A stretch of 64,000 bases of DNA, taken from NCBI GenBank assembly GCA_002428415.1, contig DIWI01000029.1, forward strand, positions 9,266-73,265. The letters are read 5' to 3'. This DNA comes from Clostridiaceae bacterium UBA6110. Its GTDB lineage: Bacteria; Bacillota; Clostridia; Clostridiales; Clostridiaceae. Both the position numbers and the translations under genes were made by a program. The notes below the pieces were generated by a model. That model made no database searches. It was not told where the DNA came from and was given only the letters and a program-made list of their open reading frames with translations. Positions 1 through 8,337 of this stretch are shown here, in pieces (the first letter of the stretch is position 1; each line of letters begins with the position of its first letter).

Positions 1-1
1 G

Positions 2-1108
2 AGACTAAGGAAGTTCGTAACAATACTATTGGCAGCAGGATTAATGACATCGGTTCTCGCAGGATGCGCAAGCAAAGCACCTGCGGATGAAAAGAAGACG
101 TATAAACTCACAGTATCAGGAATAGGCGGAAGCCTGAACTACATCCCTGTCTACATAGCTGAGCAGGAAGGCTGGCTGAAGGATGCAAACCTGGAAATTG
201 AAGAGATAATGTTCACGAACGGTCCGGTTCAGATGGAATCCTTATCATCCAACTCATGGGATCTCGGCTTCACAGGTGTGGGAGGAGTACTTTCAGGTGT
301 CATTGGATATGATGCGCTGGTCGTCGGAGCCAGCAACACCGATGATGGAACACAGTATGTCTTTGCAAGGAATGATTCTGAGATAGTAAAAGCAGGCTCA
401 GGAAAGAGCGAGATCAGCGACAAGATATTCGGAGATGCAGAGTCCTGGAAAGGGAAGGAAATACTCTGTAACACAGGAACAGTTCTGCAGTATCTCCTGA
501 TAAAGACTCTTTCGGGATATGGTCTGAAGCCGGATGATGTTACATTCATAGCAATGGACGCACCTACAGCATACAGCGCATTCCTTGCTGGTCAGGGAGA
601 TGTAGCAGTACTTACCGGTTCATCAGGAACCTTCAACATGCTTAAGGATTCAGCTAACTATACAGCTGTATCAAGCGGAACCTGGGCAGACACAGGACTT
701 ATGTGCAACTTCGTGGCAAACAAGAACAGCTACGCTGACGCTGAGAAATACGAAGCGATGAAGATACTCCTTGGAGTATACTTCAAATCACTCGATTGGA
801 TGAAGGCAAACCCTGACAAGGCTGCAGAATACATGGTTGACTTCTCAGAAGAGAACGGAATAAAGATGGATGCCGAGACTGCGAAGGTATACATGAAGGC
901 GGACAAATACTACACTCTTGAAGAAGCATACCAGATGATAACAACAAAAGCAGAAAACAGTGAAGTGACAGTAATGGAAAAGAAGCTTGCAGATGTCCTC
1001 GATTTCTTCATAGCATACGGAAAGTATAAGTCAACAGATGCTGAAGTATTCAAGGGCAATGCTGACGCGAAGCTCATGAAGGATGTGTATGAGGCTTCGA
1101 AGAAGTAG
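2..1108 (+). CDS. ABC transporter substrate-binding lipoprotein (NMT1/TauA/SsuA type), 5'-truncated
   Basis: Solute receptor of the importer encoded just downstream. The gene is cut by the window edge: the reading frame is open from base 2 and encodes a signal-peptide core before a lipobox LAGC, so the true start lies upstream and the in-frame TTG at 29 is not the start. After the lipobox Cys the mature protein begins with a linker and a strand with LNYIPVYIAEQEG, typical of the NMT1/OpuAC-like periplasmic-binding fold used by sulfonate, taurine, nitrate and thiamine-precursor importers. The ligand cannot be read from the sequence. The next four genes encode the membrane and ATPase subunits, and a stem-loop separates this gene from them. 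Confidence 0.88.
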   Translation, partial: RLRKFVTILLAAGLMTSVLAGCASKAPADEKKTYKLTVSGIGGSLNYIPVYIAEQEGWLKDANLEIEEIMFTNGPVQMESLSSNSWDLGFTGVGGVLSGVIGYDALVVGASNTDDGTQYVFARNDSEIVKAGSGKSEISDKIFGDAESWKGKEILCNTGTVLQYLLIKTLSGYGLKPDDVTFIAMDAPTAYSAFLAGQGDVAVLTGSSGTFNMLKDSANYTAVSSGTWADTGLMCNFVANKNSYADAEKYEAMKILLGVYFKSLDWMKANPDKAAEYMVDFSEENGIKMDAETAKVYMKADKYYTLEEAYQMITTKAENSEVTVMEKKLADVLDFFIAYGKYKSTDAEVFKGNADAKLMKDVYEASKK

Positions 1109-1130
1109 GTAACGCAAACAAATCTATGTG

Positions 1131-1161
1131 GTCTCCTGCTGTTCTGAGAATGGCAGGAGAC
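1131..1161 (+). promoter_or_regulatory. Intercistronic stem-loop after the binding-protein gene
   Basis: A perfect 9-bp stem (1131-1139 with 1153-1161, arm GTCTCCTGC) and a 13-nt loop lie between the binding-protein gene and the first permease, with no U-run. Such hairpins often protect or partly terminate the upstream mRNA, so that the binding protein is made in excess over the membrane subunits. That role is inferred. Confidence 0.55.
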
Positions 1162-1183
1162 ACTGTTTAGAAGGATGGTATTT

Positions 1184-2002
1184 ATGATAAACAAGGATCA
1201 ACTGGAACTGAAGCACCAGGAATGGGAAAAGAAGAAAAAAAGCGAGGACATTCAACTTATCCTGCTGAGCTTTCTGGGTATATTCTCGTTCTTCGCCATC
1301 TGGCAGCTGGCAAGCATGACGGGCATCATAGACCAGAAGCTGCTGCCGCCGCCCACCAGGATATTCGAAACGCTGATGGACAAGTTCGTGAACAAGGAGC
1401 CTGACGGAAATATTCTCCTTGTCAATATGCTGGCAAGTCTCCAGGTTGCACTCTCTGGATTCCTCCTTGCGATAGTCATAGGCATACCACTTGGTTTGGT
1501 GATGGGATGGTGGTCTTATGCTAACCAGTTCCTGAGGCCCATTTTCGAGCTTATAAGACCAATACCACCCATAGCATGGATACCGCTTGTAGTGGTATGG
1601 TTCGGGATCGGTCTGCAGGCAAAGGCTCTGATAATATTCTTCACAGCCTTCGTACCGTGTGTGATCAATTCATATACTGGGATCAGACTTACAAACCAGA
1701 CTTATATAAACGTAAGCAAGACATTCGGAGCATCGAACTTTGAAATATTCTACAAGGTTGGCATACCTTACTCACTGCCGATGGTATTCGCAGGTATAAG
1801 GGTTGCACTCGGAAACTCCTGGTCGACTCTGGTCGCTGCTGAAATGCTTGCAGCAAGCGCAGGACTTGGGTACATGATCCAGCTCGGCCGTACGATAGCT
1901 AGACCTGACCTTGTCATTGTCGGCATGGTCGTAATCGGAGCCATGGGAGCAGTCCTTTCCATGATATTGTCAAAAGTTGAGAAAAGGTTCCTGAAGGGAT
2001 GA
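1184..2002 (+). CDS. ABC transporter permease 1 (SsuC/TauC family)
   Basis: Membrane subunit of the importer. The protein has an N-terminal charged tail, a first membrane helix near residue 25, and the BPD_transp_1 region with five further helices. The EAA loop is visible as SKTFGASNFEIFYKVGIPY, the contact site for the ATPase. The segment ELIRPIPPIAWIPLVVVWFG is characteristic of the SsuC/TauC/NrtB branch. I prefer the ATG at 1184 to the one at 1175 because AAGGA at 1171-1175 lies 8 nt upstream of it. It is paired with a second, different permease at 2043, so the pore is probably a heterodimer. Confidence 0.9.
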   Translation: MINKDQLELKHQEWEKKKKSEDIQLILLSFLGIFSFFAIWQLASMTGIIDQKLLPPPTRIFETLMDKFVNKEPDGNILLVNMLASLQVALSGFLLAIVIGIPLGLVMGWWSYANQFLRPIFELIRPIPPIAWIPLVVVWFGIGLQAKALIIFFTAFVPCVINSYTGIRLTNQTYINVSKTFGASNFEIFYKVGIPYSLPMVFAGIRVALGNSWSTLVAAEMLAASAGLGYMIQLGRTIARPDLVIVGMVVIGAMGAVLSMILSKVEKRFLKG

Positions 2003-2042
2003 CAGGAATCCGCATAAATAAGATGAAACGAGGTCTGGAGAG

Positions 2043-2825
2043 ATGGTAAACACATCCAAGATTACTTTAAAGAAGCTCATATTTAATTTGCTGCCGGTAG
2101 CAGCAGTGGCACTGATACTATTTGGCTGGATAGTGTTCGCGACGAAGAATCCAAAGCTGATGCCAGCTCCATTGGCAGTATGGGAAAGGCTCATCAGGTC
2201 CTTCGAGAAGCCGATAGCAAAGACAAACCTCTTCGGCCACGCATGGGCAAGTCTGTCAAGGGTACTCCTTGCACTCATGTTTGCGTGGACATTCGGAATA
2301 GCATTCGGAATACTCATAGGATGGAGCAAAAAGGCGGATGCCTTTTTTGGAAGCATATTCGAGATCATAAGGCCTATACCTCCTATAGCATGGATTCCTA
2401 TCATAATAATGTGGTTCGGAATCGGTGAATTCCCGAAGGTGCTCCTTGTGTTCATTGGAACCTTCGTACCTCTTGTCATCAATACCGCAGTCGGAATTAC
2501 GATGGTTGACAAGATAAATATCGATGTAGGCAAGGTGTTTGGAGGCAATAACAGGCAGATACTTATGGATATTGTAGTGCCAACTGCACTTCCTTCAATC
2601 TTTGCAGGAATAAGGACTTCAGTCAGTTCAGGTTGGACAACAGTCCTTGCTGCAGAAATGCTGGGAGCTCAAAAAGGTCTTGGTTCTCTTGTAACAAGAG
2701 GCTGGCAGGGTAGCGATATGGCTCTGGTTCTGGTTGCGGTAATTACGATTGCAATAATAGGGTCGCTCCTTTCAGTGATCCTCACCAAACTTGAAAAGGT
2801 GGTTACCCCATGGAACAACATTTGA
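2043..2825 (+). CDS. ABC transporter permease 2 (SsuC/TauC family)
   Basis: Second membrane subunit, homologous to but clearly different from the one at 1184. It has a short cytoplasmic N-terminus, a first helix at about residues 15-30, then the permease core with EIIRPIPPIAWIPIIIMWFG and an EAA loop (GKVFGGNNRQILMDIVVP). The end overlaps the start of the first ATPase gene by 16 nt, indicating translational coupling. Two distinct permeases with two distinct ATPases suggest a fully heteromeric importer, whereas relatives such as SsuBC are normally homodimers. The substrate is unknown. Confidence 0.9.
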   Translation: MVNTSKITLKKLIFNLLPVAAVALILFGWIVFATKNPKLMPAPLAVWERLIRSFEKPIAKTNLFGHAWASLSRVLLALMFAWTFGIAFGILIGWSKKADAFFGSIFEIIRPIPPIAWIPIIIMWFGIGEFPKVLLVFIGTFVPLVINTAVGITMVDKINIDVGKVFGGNNRQILMDIVVPTALPSIFAGIRTSVSSGWTTVLAAEMLGAQKGLGSLVTRGWQGSDMALVLVAVITIAIIGSLLSVILTKLEKVVTPWNNI

Positions 2826-3574
2826 GACCAATAATGGAGATACAGGACATATCAAAGACTTTCTTTTCTAAGAAGGGAATGTTCACAGCAATTGAAGATG
2901 TTTCCTTAGACGTAAGGGAAGGGGAGTTCTTGGTCATACTAGGACCCGGAAGATGCGGAAAGACAGTCCTGCTTAACATGCTTGCTGGGTTGATTGACAA
3001 GACCACAGGCAGAGTCCTGCTTGATGGGAAGGAAGTCTCAGGAACAGACTCAAAGATAAGCATGGTATTCCAGAAGCTTGCACTTATGCCCTTCAAGACC
3101 GTGCAGGAAAACGTGGAGCTAGGACTTAAGTTCAGTGGTATGCCCAAATCTGAGAGGCGCGAGATTTCCCAGCATTACATAGACCTCGTAGGACTAAAGG
3201 GATTCGAGAAGTCTTACCCAAGCCAGCTTTCAGGCGGAATGAAGCAGAGGGTAGGCATAGCAAGGGCGTACGCGACAAAGCCTGAGATACTTATCATGGA
3301 CGAACCCTTCGGACAGCTCGATGCTCAGACAAGGTACTCAATGCAGAATGAGATACTGAGGATCTGGCAGGAGGAGAAGAGGACTGTAATATTCGTAACA
3401 AACAATATTGAAGAGGCGTGCTATCTTGGTGACAGGATCATTCTCCTCAGCGAATGCCCAGCAAAGGTCAAGAAGATTTACGAAATCGAAATCGAGAGGC
3501 CGAGGAACATGATAAGCCAGGAGTTCCTGAAGCTCAGGACAGACATATCAGACAATACGGACCTTGCCATTTGA
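2810..3574 (+). CDS. ABC transporter ATPase 1 (intact signature, switch His replaced by Asn)
   Basis: Nucleotide-binding subunit of the importer, 254 residues. Walker A is GPGRCGKT (45-52), Q-loop at VFQK, signature LSGGM (140-144), Walker B ILIMDEP with catalytic Glu165. The H-switch position reads VTNN, with Asn198 (codon AAC) where importer ATPases have His. Walker A is also unusual, with Gly-Arg in place of the usual Ser-Gly or Thr-Gly. The start at 2810 has AAGGTGG upstream and overlaps the permease gene. Together with the partner ATPase, which keeps the His but has lost the signature, this predicts one consensus and one degenerate ATP site. Confidence 0.9.
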   Translation: MEQHLRPIMEIQDISKTFFSKKGMFTAIEDVSLDVREGEFLVILGPGRCGKTVLLNMLAGLIDKTTGRVLLDGKEVSGTDSKISMVFQKLALMPFKTVQENVELGLKFSGMPKSERREISQHYIDLVGLKGFEKSYPSQLSGGMKQRVGIARAYATKPEILIMDEPFGQLDAQTRYSMQNEILRIWQEEKRTVIFVTNNIEEACYLGDRIILLSECPAKVKKIYEIEIERPRNMISQEFLKLRTDISDNTDLAI

Positions 3575-3582
3575 GGTGGAAT

Positions 3583-4335
3583 ATGGAGATTAAAGAGAGA
3601 GAGACCAAAATCAAGGTAGAGAACCTTACAAAGAAATTCGGAGACCTGCTAGTCCTCGACAACATGAACTTTGAGATCAAAAAGAATGAGTTCGTGTGTG
3701 TCGTAGGTCCGACAGGATGTGGAAAGACAACTTTCCTCAACTGCCTCACTAAAATTTACGACACAACAGCAGGAGAGATATACATAGACAATGAGCCTGC
3801 AGATCCAAGGAAGCATAACCTATCCTTTGTCTTTCAGGAGCCTTCTGCCCTGCCGTGGCTGACCGTAAAGGAAAACCTGGAGTACGGACTTAAAATCAAG
3901 AGGGTGCCGCAGGATGAGATAGACAGGCGTGTCACTAAGATAATCAAGCTGATGGGTCTCCAAGACGTGACTGATTCCTATCCAAGGGAACTGTCAGTCA
4001 GCGTGGAACAGAGGATAATAATCGGAAGGTCATTTGCGATGCAGCCTGATCTGCTGCTTATGGATGAGCCCTACGGTCAGATGGACATAAAGATGAGATT
4101 CTATCTGGAGGATGAGGTAATAAGGCTCTGGAAGGAGCTGGGAAGCACAGTAGTATTCATAACACACAACATCGAGGAAGCAGTATATCTTGCAGAGAGG
4201 GTGCTGATCCTTTCCAACAAACCTGCAAATGTCAAGGAAGAGCTCATAATAGACCTTCCGCACCCAAGGGACATAACAGACCCGAAGTTCATAGAATACC
4301 GTAATTACATAACTAACAAGATAAAGTGGTGGTAA
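3583..4335 (+). CDS. ABC transporter ATPase 2 (degenerate signature)
   Basis: Second nucleotide-binding subunit, 250 residues. Walker A GPTGCGKT (42-49), Walker B LLLMDEP with Glu162, and switch His195 (ITHN) are normal. The ABC signature reads LSVSV (137-141) instead of LSGGQ/M, followed by a normal EQR. The codons CTG TCA GTC AGC GTG are clear in the DNA, and the reading frame is intact on both sides. ATG 3583 is preferred over an upstream in-frame start because GAGGTGGA at 3573-3580 precedes it and longer starts would run into the previous gene. It pairs logically with ATPase 1, whose signature is intact. Confidence 0.9.
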   Translation: MEIKERETKIKVENLTKKFGDLLVLDNMNFEIKKNEFVCVVGPTGCGKTTFLNCLTKIYDTTAGEIYIDNEPADPRKHNLSFVFQEPSALPWLTVKENLEYGLKIKRVPQDEIDRRVTKIIKLMGLQDVTDSYPRELSVSVEQRIIIGRSFAMQPDLLLMDEPYGQMDIKMRFYLEDEVIRLWKELGSTVVFITHNIEEAVYLAERVLILSNKPANVKEELIIDLPHPRDITDPKFIEYRNYITNKIKWW

Positions 4336-4337
4336 AG

Positions 4338-5132
4338 ATGGGAATGGAATTGAAGGGAAAGGTTTCGATAATCACAGGTGGAGCAAGAGGAATAGGAAAG
4401 AGTATAGCTGAAAAGTTCGTATCCGAAGGTTCAACGGTCATAATTGCGGATGTTCTTGAGACAGGTGAAGAGACGGCTATGGAGCTGGGTGAAAGTTGCC
4501 ATTTCGTGAAGATAGACCTCAGAAAAAGAGATGAGATATTCAGGATGGCTGACGAGGTCAATGCGAAATTCGGGAAAATAGATGTGCTTGTCAACTGTGC
4601 GGGTATAGCAAGGCCATGTCCGACACTCAAGCTGTCTGAAGAGCTTCTGGACGAAGTCATCGATATCAACTTGAAGGCACCACTCTTTTGCTCACAGGCG
4701 GTGGGAAAGCACATGAGGAAGAACGGCGGCGGAAGCATAGTGAACATTTCATCAGGCAATACAATGATGATCAACGTGGGCAGAACTCCTTACGGGATAA
4801 CCAAGGGTGCGGTGAATATGCTTACAAAGCAGCTTGGAGCCGAGTGGGCAATATACAACATCAAGGTCAATGCGATAGCCCCAGGCTGGATCAGGACTGA
4901 AATGGTTGAAAAACCACTGAAATCAGGAATTCTGGACGAGAAGAAGATACTCTCGGTATCTCCAATAGGAAGGTTCGGAAAACCGGAGGAAATTGCCAAC
5001 CTTGCACTGTTCCTTGCGAGTGAGAAATCTGACTACATGGTTGGCCAGATAATATCATCTGACGGCGGATGGAACCTTGGTATAATGCCTGATGCACTTG
5101 ACTACATCAGGGAAAACGACATGGAGGAATAG
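4338..5132 (+). CDS. Short-chain dehydrogenase/reductase (SDR)
   Basis: Classical SDR of about 264 residues that probably oxidises or reduces a hydroxyl/keto group of the imported compound. The cofactor motif TGGARGIG is at 13-20 and Asp38 ends the second strand, which favours NAD over NADP. The NNAG element reads NCAG, and the catalytic set is Asn111, Ser139, Tyr152 and Lys156 (PYGITK). A GTG at 4326 would overlap the ATPase gene, and ATG 4338 gives the usual SDR N-terminus. The gene abuts the transporter and a zinc dehydrogenase, so it is read as a catabolic step. Substrate not identifiable. Confidence 0.9.
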   Translation: MGMELKGKVSIITGGARGIGKSIAEKFVSEGSTVIIADVLETGEETAMELGESCHFVKIDLRKRDEIFRMADEVNAKFGKIDVLVNCAGIARPCPTLKLSEELLDEVIDINLKAPLFCSQAVGKHMRKNGGGSIVNISSGNTMMINVGRTPYGITKGAVNMLTKQLGAEWAIYNIKVNAIAPGWIRTEMVEKPLKSGILDEKKILSVSPIGRFGKPEEIANLALFLASEKSDYMVGQIISSDGGWNLGIMPDALDYIRENDMEE

Positions 5133-5134
5133 CA

Positions 5135-6151
5135 TTGAAGGTAGTATGCGTAAATGGAAAAGAAGACCTTGCAATAAATGAATATGAAAGGCCAGTGTGC
5201 ATACCTGGCCACGCCATAGTCAGGATGGAGATGTGCGGAGTCTGCGGGTCCGATGTCACAGCCTACAGAGGCAGCAACCCAACAGTAAAATATCCAATAG
5301 AAGGTATAGGACATGAAGGAGTGGGCGAGATTGTGGAGATCATGGACCCTGACAACAGGTTCAACATTGGAGACAGAGTAGCACTTGAGCCGTACGTTCC
5401 ATGCGGTGAATGTCCCATGTGCCGACATGGGAGGTTCAACAACTGTGAGAGCCTGAAAGTCTGCGGAGTGCACAAGAACGGGATGATGGCAGAGTACTTC
5501 CTACATCCGGTGTCACTTCTCCACAGGATACCTGACACATTGAACTACAGGGACGCATGTCTAGTTGAGCCTTTTACCATAGGTCTCCACGCTATAACAA
5601 GAGCCAAGGTAAAGAAGGATGATTACTGCGTCGTGTTTGGAGCAGGTACCATTGGTCTCCTTGCAGCACTCGGTATAAAGCTATATGGCGGAAGACCTGT
5701 ACTTGTGGATGTCATTGAGAGCAGGCTGCACTTTGCAAGGGAGGTCGGCATTGAAGATACGATTAACTCAATGAATGAGGATGTGTCAGCAAGGCTCAGG
5801 GAAATATCAGGCGGGAGACTTCCTGATGTCATGATAGAATGCACTGGATCCCAGGCAGTCCTTCGGAACATCCACGAATATGTCGCACATGGAGCTAACG
5901 TCGCTCTTGTGGGATGGCCGCATGACCTTGTTCCGTTTAACCAGGTAAGGCTTATGCAGAAGGAAGTTACAATCTATACCAGCAGGAATTCAAACGGCAA
6001 ATTCCCTGAATCAATGGGATACATTGCCGATGGACTCATACCGGTCGACAGGATAATAACCTCGACTACAGACCTTGACGGACTTGAGGATGTGATAAAG
6101 GGTATGATTGTCAATCCTGACAGATATCTGAAGGTCGTTGCGAAGATCTAG
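5135..6151 (+). CDS. Zinc-dependent medium-chain dehydrogenase (polyol/threonine-dehydrogenase type)
   Basis: Medium-chain dehydrogenase of 338 residues. Catalytic zinc ligands are Cys37 (CGVCGSD) and His60-Glu61 (GHE). The structural zinc lobe has Cys90, 93, 96 and 104. The Rossmann motif GAGTIG is followed by VLVDV, whose Asp suggests NAD. This arrangement fits sorbitol/galactitol/threonine dehydrogenases. TTG 5135 is the start, with GGAGGA at 5123-5128 inside the end of the SDR gene. Two consecutive oxidoreductases point to a polyol or hydroxyacid that is epimerised or oxidised before aldol cleavage. The exact substrate is open. Confidence 0.9.
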   Translation: MKVVCVNGKEDLAINEYERPVCIPGHAIVRMEMCGVCGSDVTAYRGSNPTVKYPIEGIGHEGVGEIVEIMDPDNRFNIGDRVALEPYVPCGECPMCRHGRFNNCESLKVCGVHKNGMMAEYFLHPVSLLHRIPDTLNYRDACLVEPFTIGLHAITRAKVKKDDYCVVFGAGTIGLLAALGIKLYGGRPVLVDVIESRLHFAREVGIEDTINSMNEDVSARLREISGGRLPDVMIECTGSQAVLRNIHEYVAHGANVALVGWPHDLVPFNQVRLMQKEVTIYTSRNSNGKFPESMGYIADGLIPVDRIITSTTDLDGLEDVIKGMIVNPDRYLKVVAKI

Positions 6152-6173
6152 CGAATGAATTGGAGATGATGTG

Positions 6174-7037
6174 ATGCTCGTATCTACGAAGGAAATGCTG
6201 CAAAACGCACGGAGGAACCATTATGCGGTAGCTGCGATAAATACCCAGGGCGGACAGTATGACATAATCAGGGCGATAGTCGATGCTGCGGAAAACAGGA
6301 AGGCACCTATCATACTTGCCCACTATGAGAGCACTGGAGCCTATTCGGGCAACGAGTGGTTCTATGAGAATGCGAAATATCTGGCAAACAAGGTGTCAGT
6401 GCCTGTCGGTATACACCTTGACCATGGCTCGAGCTTCGGAATATGCATGGAGGCGCTGAAACTCGGCTTCACCTCAATCATGTATGACGCAAGTGAGAAA
6501 ACGATAGAACAGAACATAGAGGAATCCAATGAGATCATCAGGATTGCCCACGCCTTCAACGTGCCTGTAGAGGTAGAGATAGGCGCCCTTCAGAGACTTG
6601 ATGACGGTATGGCTACAGATATAGATGCAAATATCGTGTCCTCGAAGACTGTCATAGGATTCCTTGACAAGTGCAGACCGGATTCTCTTGCAATAGGCAT
6701 AGGAAACGCTCACGGCTTTTACCATGAGACTCCGAACCTGAGGCTCGACATACTTGACGATGTGTCAAGGCACTCAGACATCCCCCTCGTGCTGCATGGC
6801 TGCACCGGAATGGATGACAACCAGGTGAGGGAGGCCATAAGTAAAGGTATATCCAAGATCAATTACGGAACTCTCATAAGGTCGAAATACGTAGAATTCC
6901 TCAAGGAAGGCATACAGAACCTTGACCACCAGGACCATACATGGAAGATTTCAAGATATGCATCTGCAAAGCTTACAAAGGTTGTAGAGGATATAATTGA
7001 GCTGTCTGGTTCTGAAGGAAAGGCATACAATTACTGA
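6174..7037 (+). CDS. Class II (zinc) ketose-bisphosphate aldolase, copy 1
   Basis: Class II aldolase of the FbaA/GatY/IolJ superfamily, 287 residues, cleaving a ketose (bis)phosphate to DHAP and an aldehyde. LDHG gives catalytic Asp83 and zinc ligand His84. The other zinc histidines are His180 (GNAHG) and His208 (VLHGCTG). The C-terminal AISKGISKINYGT is the conserved phosphate-binding end. ATG 6174 is chosen over GTG 6171 because GGAG lies 8 nt upstream. A second, longer and divergent aldolase follows directly, so the two probably handle different ketose phosphates or form a mixed enzyme. Confidence 0.9.
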   Translation: MLVSTKEMLQNARRNHYAVAAINTQGGQYDIIRAIVDAAENRKAPIILAHYESTGAYSGNEWFYENAKYLANKVSVPVGIHLDHGSSFGICMEALKLGFTSIMYDASEKTIEQNIEESNEIIRIAHAFNVPVEVEIGALQRLDDGMATDIDANIVSSKTVIGFLDKCRPDSLAIGIGNAHGFYHETPNLRLDILDDVSRHSDIPLVLHGCTGMDDNQVREAISKGISKINYGTLIRSKYVEFLKEGIQNLDHQDHTWKISRYASAKLTKVVEDIIELSGSEGKAYNY

Positions 7038-7146
7038 TTCATCAAAAAAATGGTTCCAATATGGCAGGTATGTTTTTCCTAAGAATAGGCAGAATATTCA
7101 GACATATAGGTATCAGATCAGATATTTTCGTAAAGGAGCGTGGAAC

Positions 7147-8286
7147 ATGCCAGTAATTCCTATGAAGACCATCCTTGATGCGGCAGACTTATATTGTTAT
7201 GGTCAGGGTGCGTTCAATGTGAACAGTGTCTCCCAGATCAGGGCAGCGATTGAGATACATGAGATGCTTCATTCACCGGTGATAATCCAGGGAGCTGAGC
7301 TCGCCAACGGATTCATGGGCGGAAGGGTGGATTTCAAGAATTCCAGTATAGATGACATAAGAAGGGGAGCAAAGAATATTGGTGATGCCGTCTGGAAATA
7401 CGGTGAATACTCAAAGGTCCCGATTGCTCTTCATCTGGACCATGGAACAAGCCTCGAGGTAGTTAAGGCTTGCATAGACGGAGGGTATACTTCAGTCATG
7501 ATCGACGGTTCAGCACTTAGTTTTAAGGACAATATGGAACTTACCAGGGAAACTGTAAAGTATGCACATGCAAGTGGTGTCTCGGTTGAAGGTGAGCTTG
7601 GTATCCTTGCAGGGGTAGAAGACCATATTCACTCAGGCAGTTCAACCTACACTAATCCCCTGTCAGCACTTGAATTTGTCGAAAAGACAGGTGTGGATGC
7701 TCTGGCCATTTCCTATGGTACGATGCACGGCCCTGTTAAGGGAAAGGATGTCAAGCTAAGGAAAGAGATAGTAATAGCAATCAGGGAGCTGTTCAGACAT
7801 TCAGGCATCAGCGCTTCGCTTGTATCCCACGGATCATCCACTGTACCCAGATATATTCTTGAGGACCTGAAGAACCTTGGCTGCAGTCTGTCCAGTGCTG
7901 AAGGGATCCCGATATCCGAGATAAAGGAAGCCATACGGGCTGGAATATCAAAGATTAACGTAGACACGGACATAAGGCTGGCTGTATCAAGGAACCTGAG
8001 GGAGTTCTTCAGTGGTGAAAACAGAAGGTCATCAGGATCACTTAGCGGAGTGTTTGGATCTCTCGAACAGAAGAAAGACCAGATAGACCCAAGGCAGTTC
8101 CTGTCTTCAGTAATGGACTCGGTGATGACAGGTAATGCATCTGATGATGACATCAGCGACCTTAACATTGAAATTGGTAACGGTGTGAAGGAAATACTGG
8201 CACAGCTAATTGTTGAATTCGGCTCAGCAGGAAAGGCATCCCTCGTAGAGATGAAGTCACTCTCAGAAATGGCAAAGGTTTATTGA
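7147..8286 (+). CDS. Class II (zinc) aldolase, copy 2, longer and divergent
   Basis: Second class II aldolase, 379 residues, about 90 longer than its neighbour. Asp98-His99 (LDHG), His194 (SYGTMHG where family members usually have GTSHG) and His228 (LVSHGSS) keep the zinc site. Insertions lie around residues 55-80 (GGRVDFKNSSIDD) and in the C-terminal third. ATG 7147 follows AAAGGAG at 7133-7138; an upstream extension in the same frame would overlap the previous gene and has no comparable site. It is the last gene before a terminator shared with the convergent LacI gene. A different aldehyde specificity from copy 1 is inferred. Confidence 0.88.
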   Translation: MPVIPMKTILDAADLYCYGQGAFNVNSVSQIRAAIEIHEMLHSPVIIQGAELANGFMGGRVDFKNSSIDDIRRGAKNIGDAVWKYGEYSKVPIALHLDHGTSLEVVKACIDGGYTSVMIDGSALSFKDNMELTRETVKYAHASGVSVEGELGILAGVEDHIHSGSSTYTNPLSALEFVEKTGVDALAISYGTMHGPVKGKDVKLRKEIVIAIRELFRHSGISASLVSHGSSTVPRYILEDLKNLGCSLSSAEGIPISEIKEAIRAGISKINVDTDIRLAVSRNLREFFSGENRRSSGSLSGVFGSLEQKKDQIDPRQFLSSVMDSVMTGNASDDDISDLNIEIGNGVKEILAQLIVEFGSAGKASLVEMKSLSEMAKVY

Positions 8287-8337
8287 AAATGAGGAAGCTG
8301 GCACCAGTTAAAGTCTGGAGTTCGCTTCCTCATTTTC
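8285..8337. terminator. Bidirectional terminator between aldolase 2 and the LacI gene
   Basis: Perfect 14-bp stem, 8285-8298 with 8324-8337 (arm GAAAATGAGGAAGC), with AT-rich arm ends on both strands. The right arm lies inside the last codons of the LacI gene, so the coding end of the regulator doubles as half of the terminator. Confidence 0.8.

Noticed and set aside
229..549. Antisense frame within the ABC binding-protein gene
   Set aside because: It lies fully opposite a clear coding gene and lacks a recognisable product or its own ribosome site.
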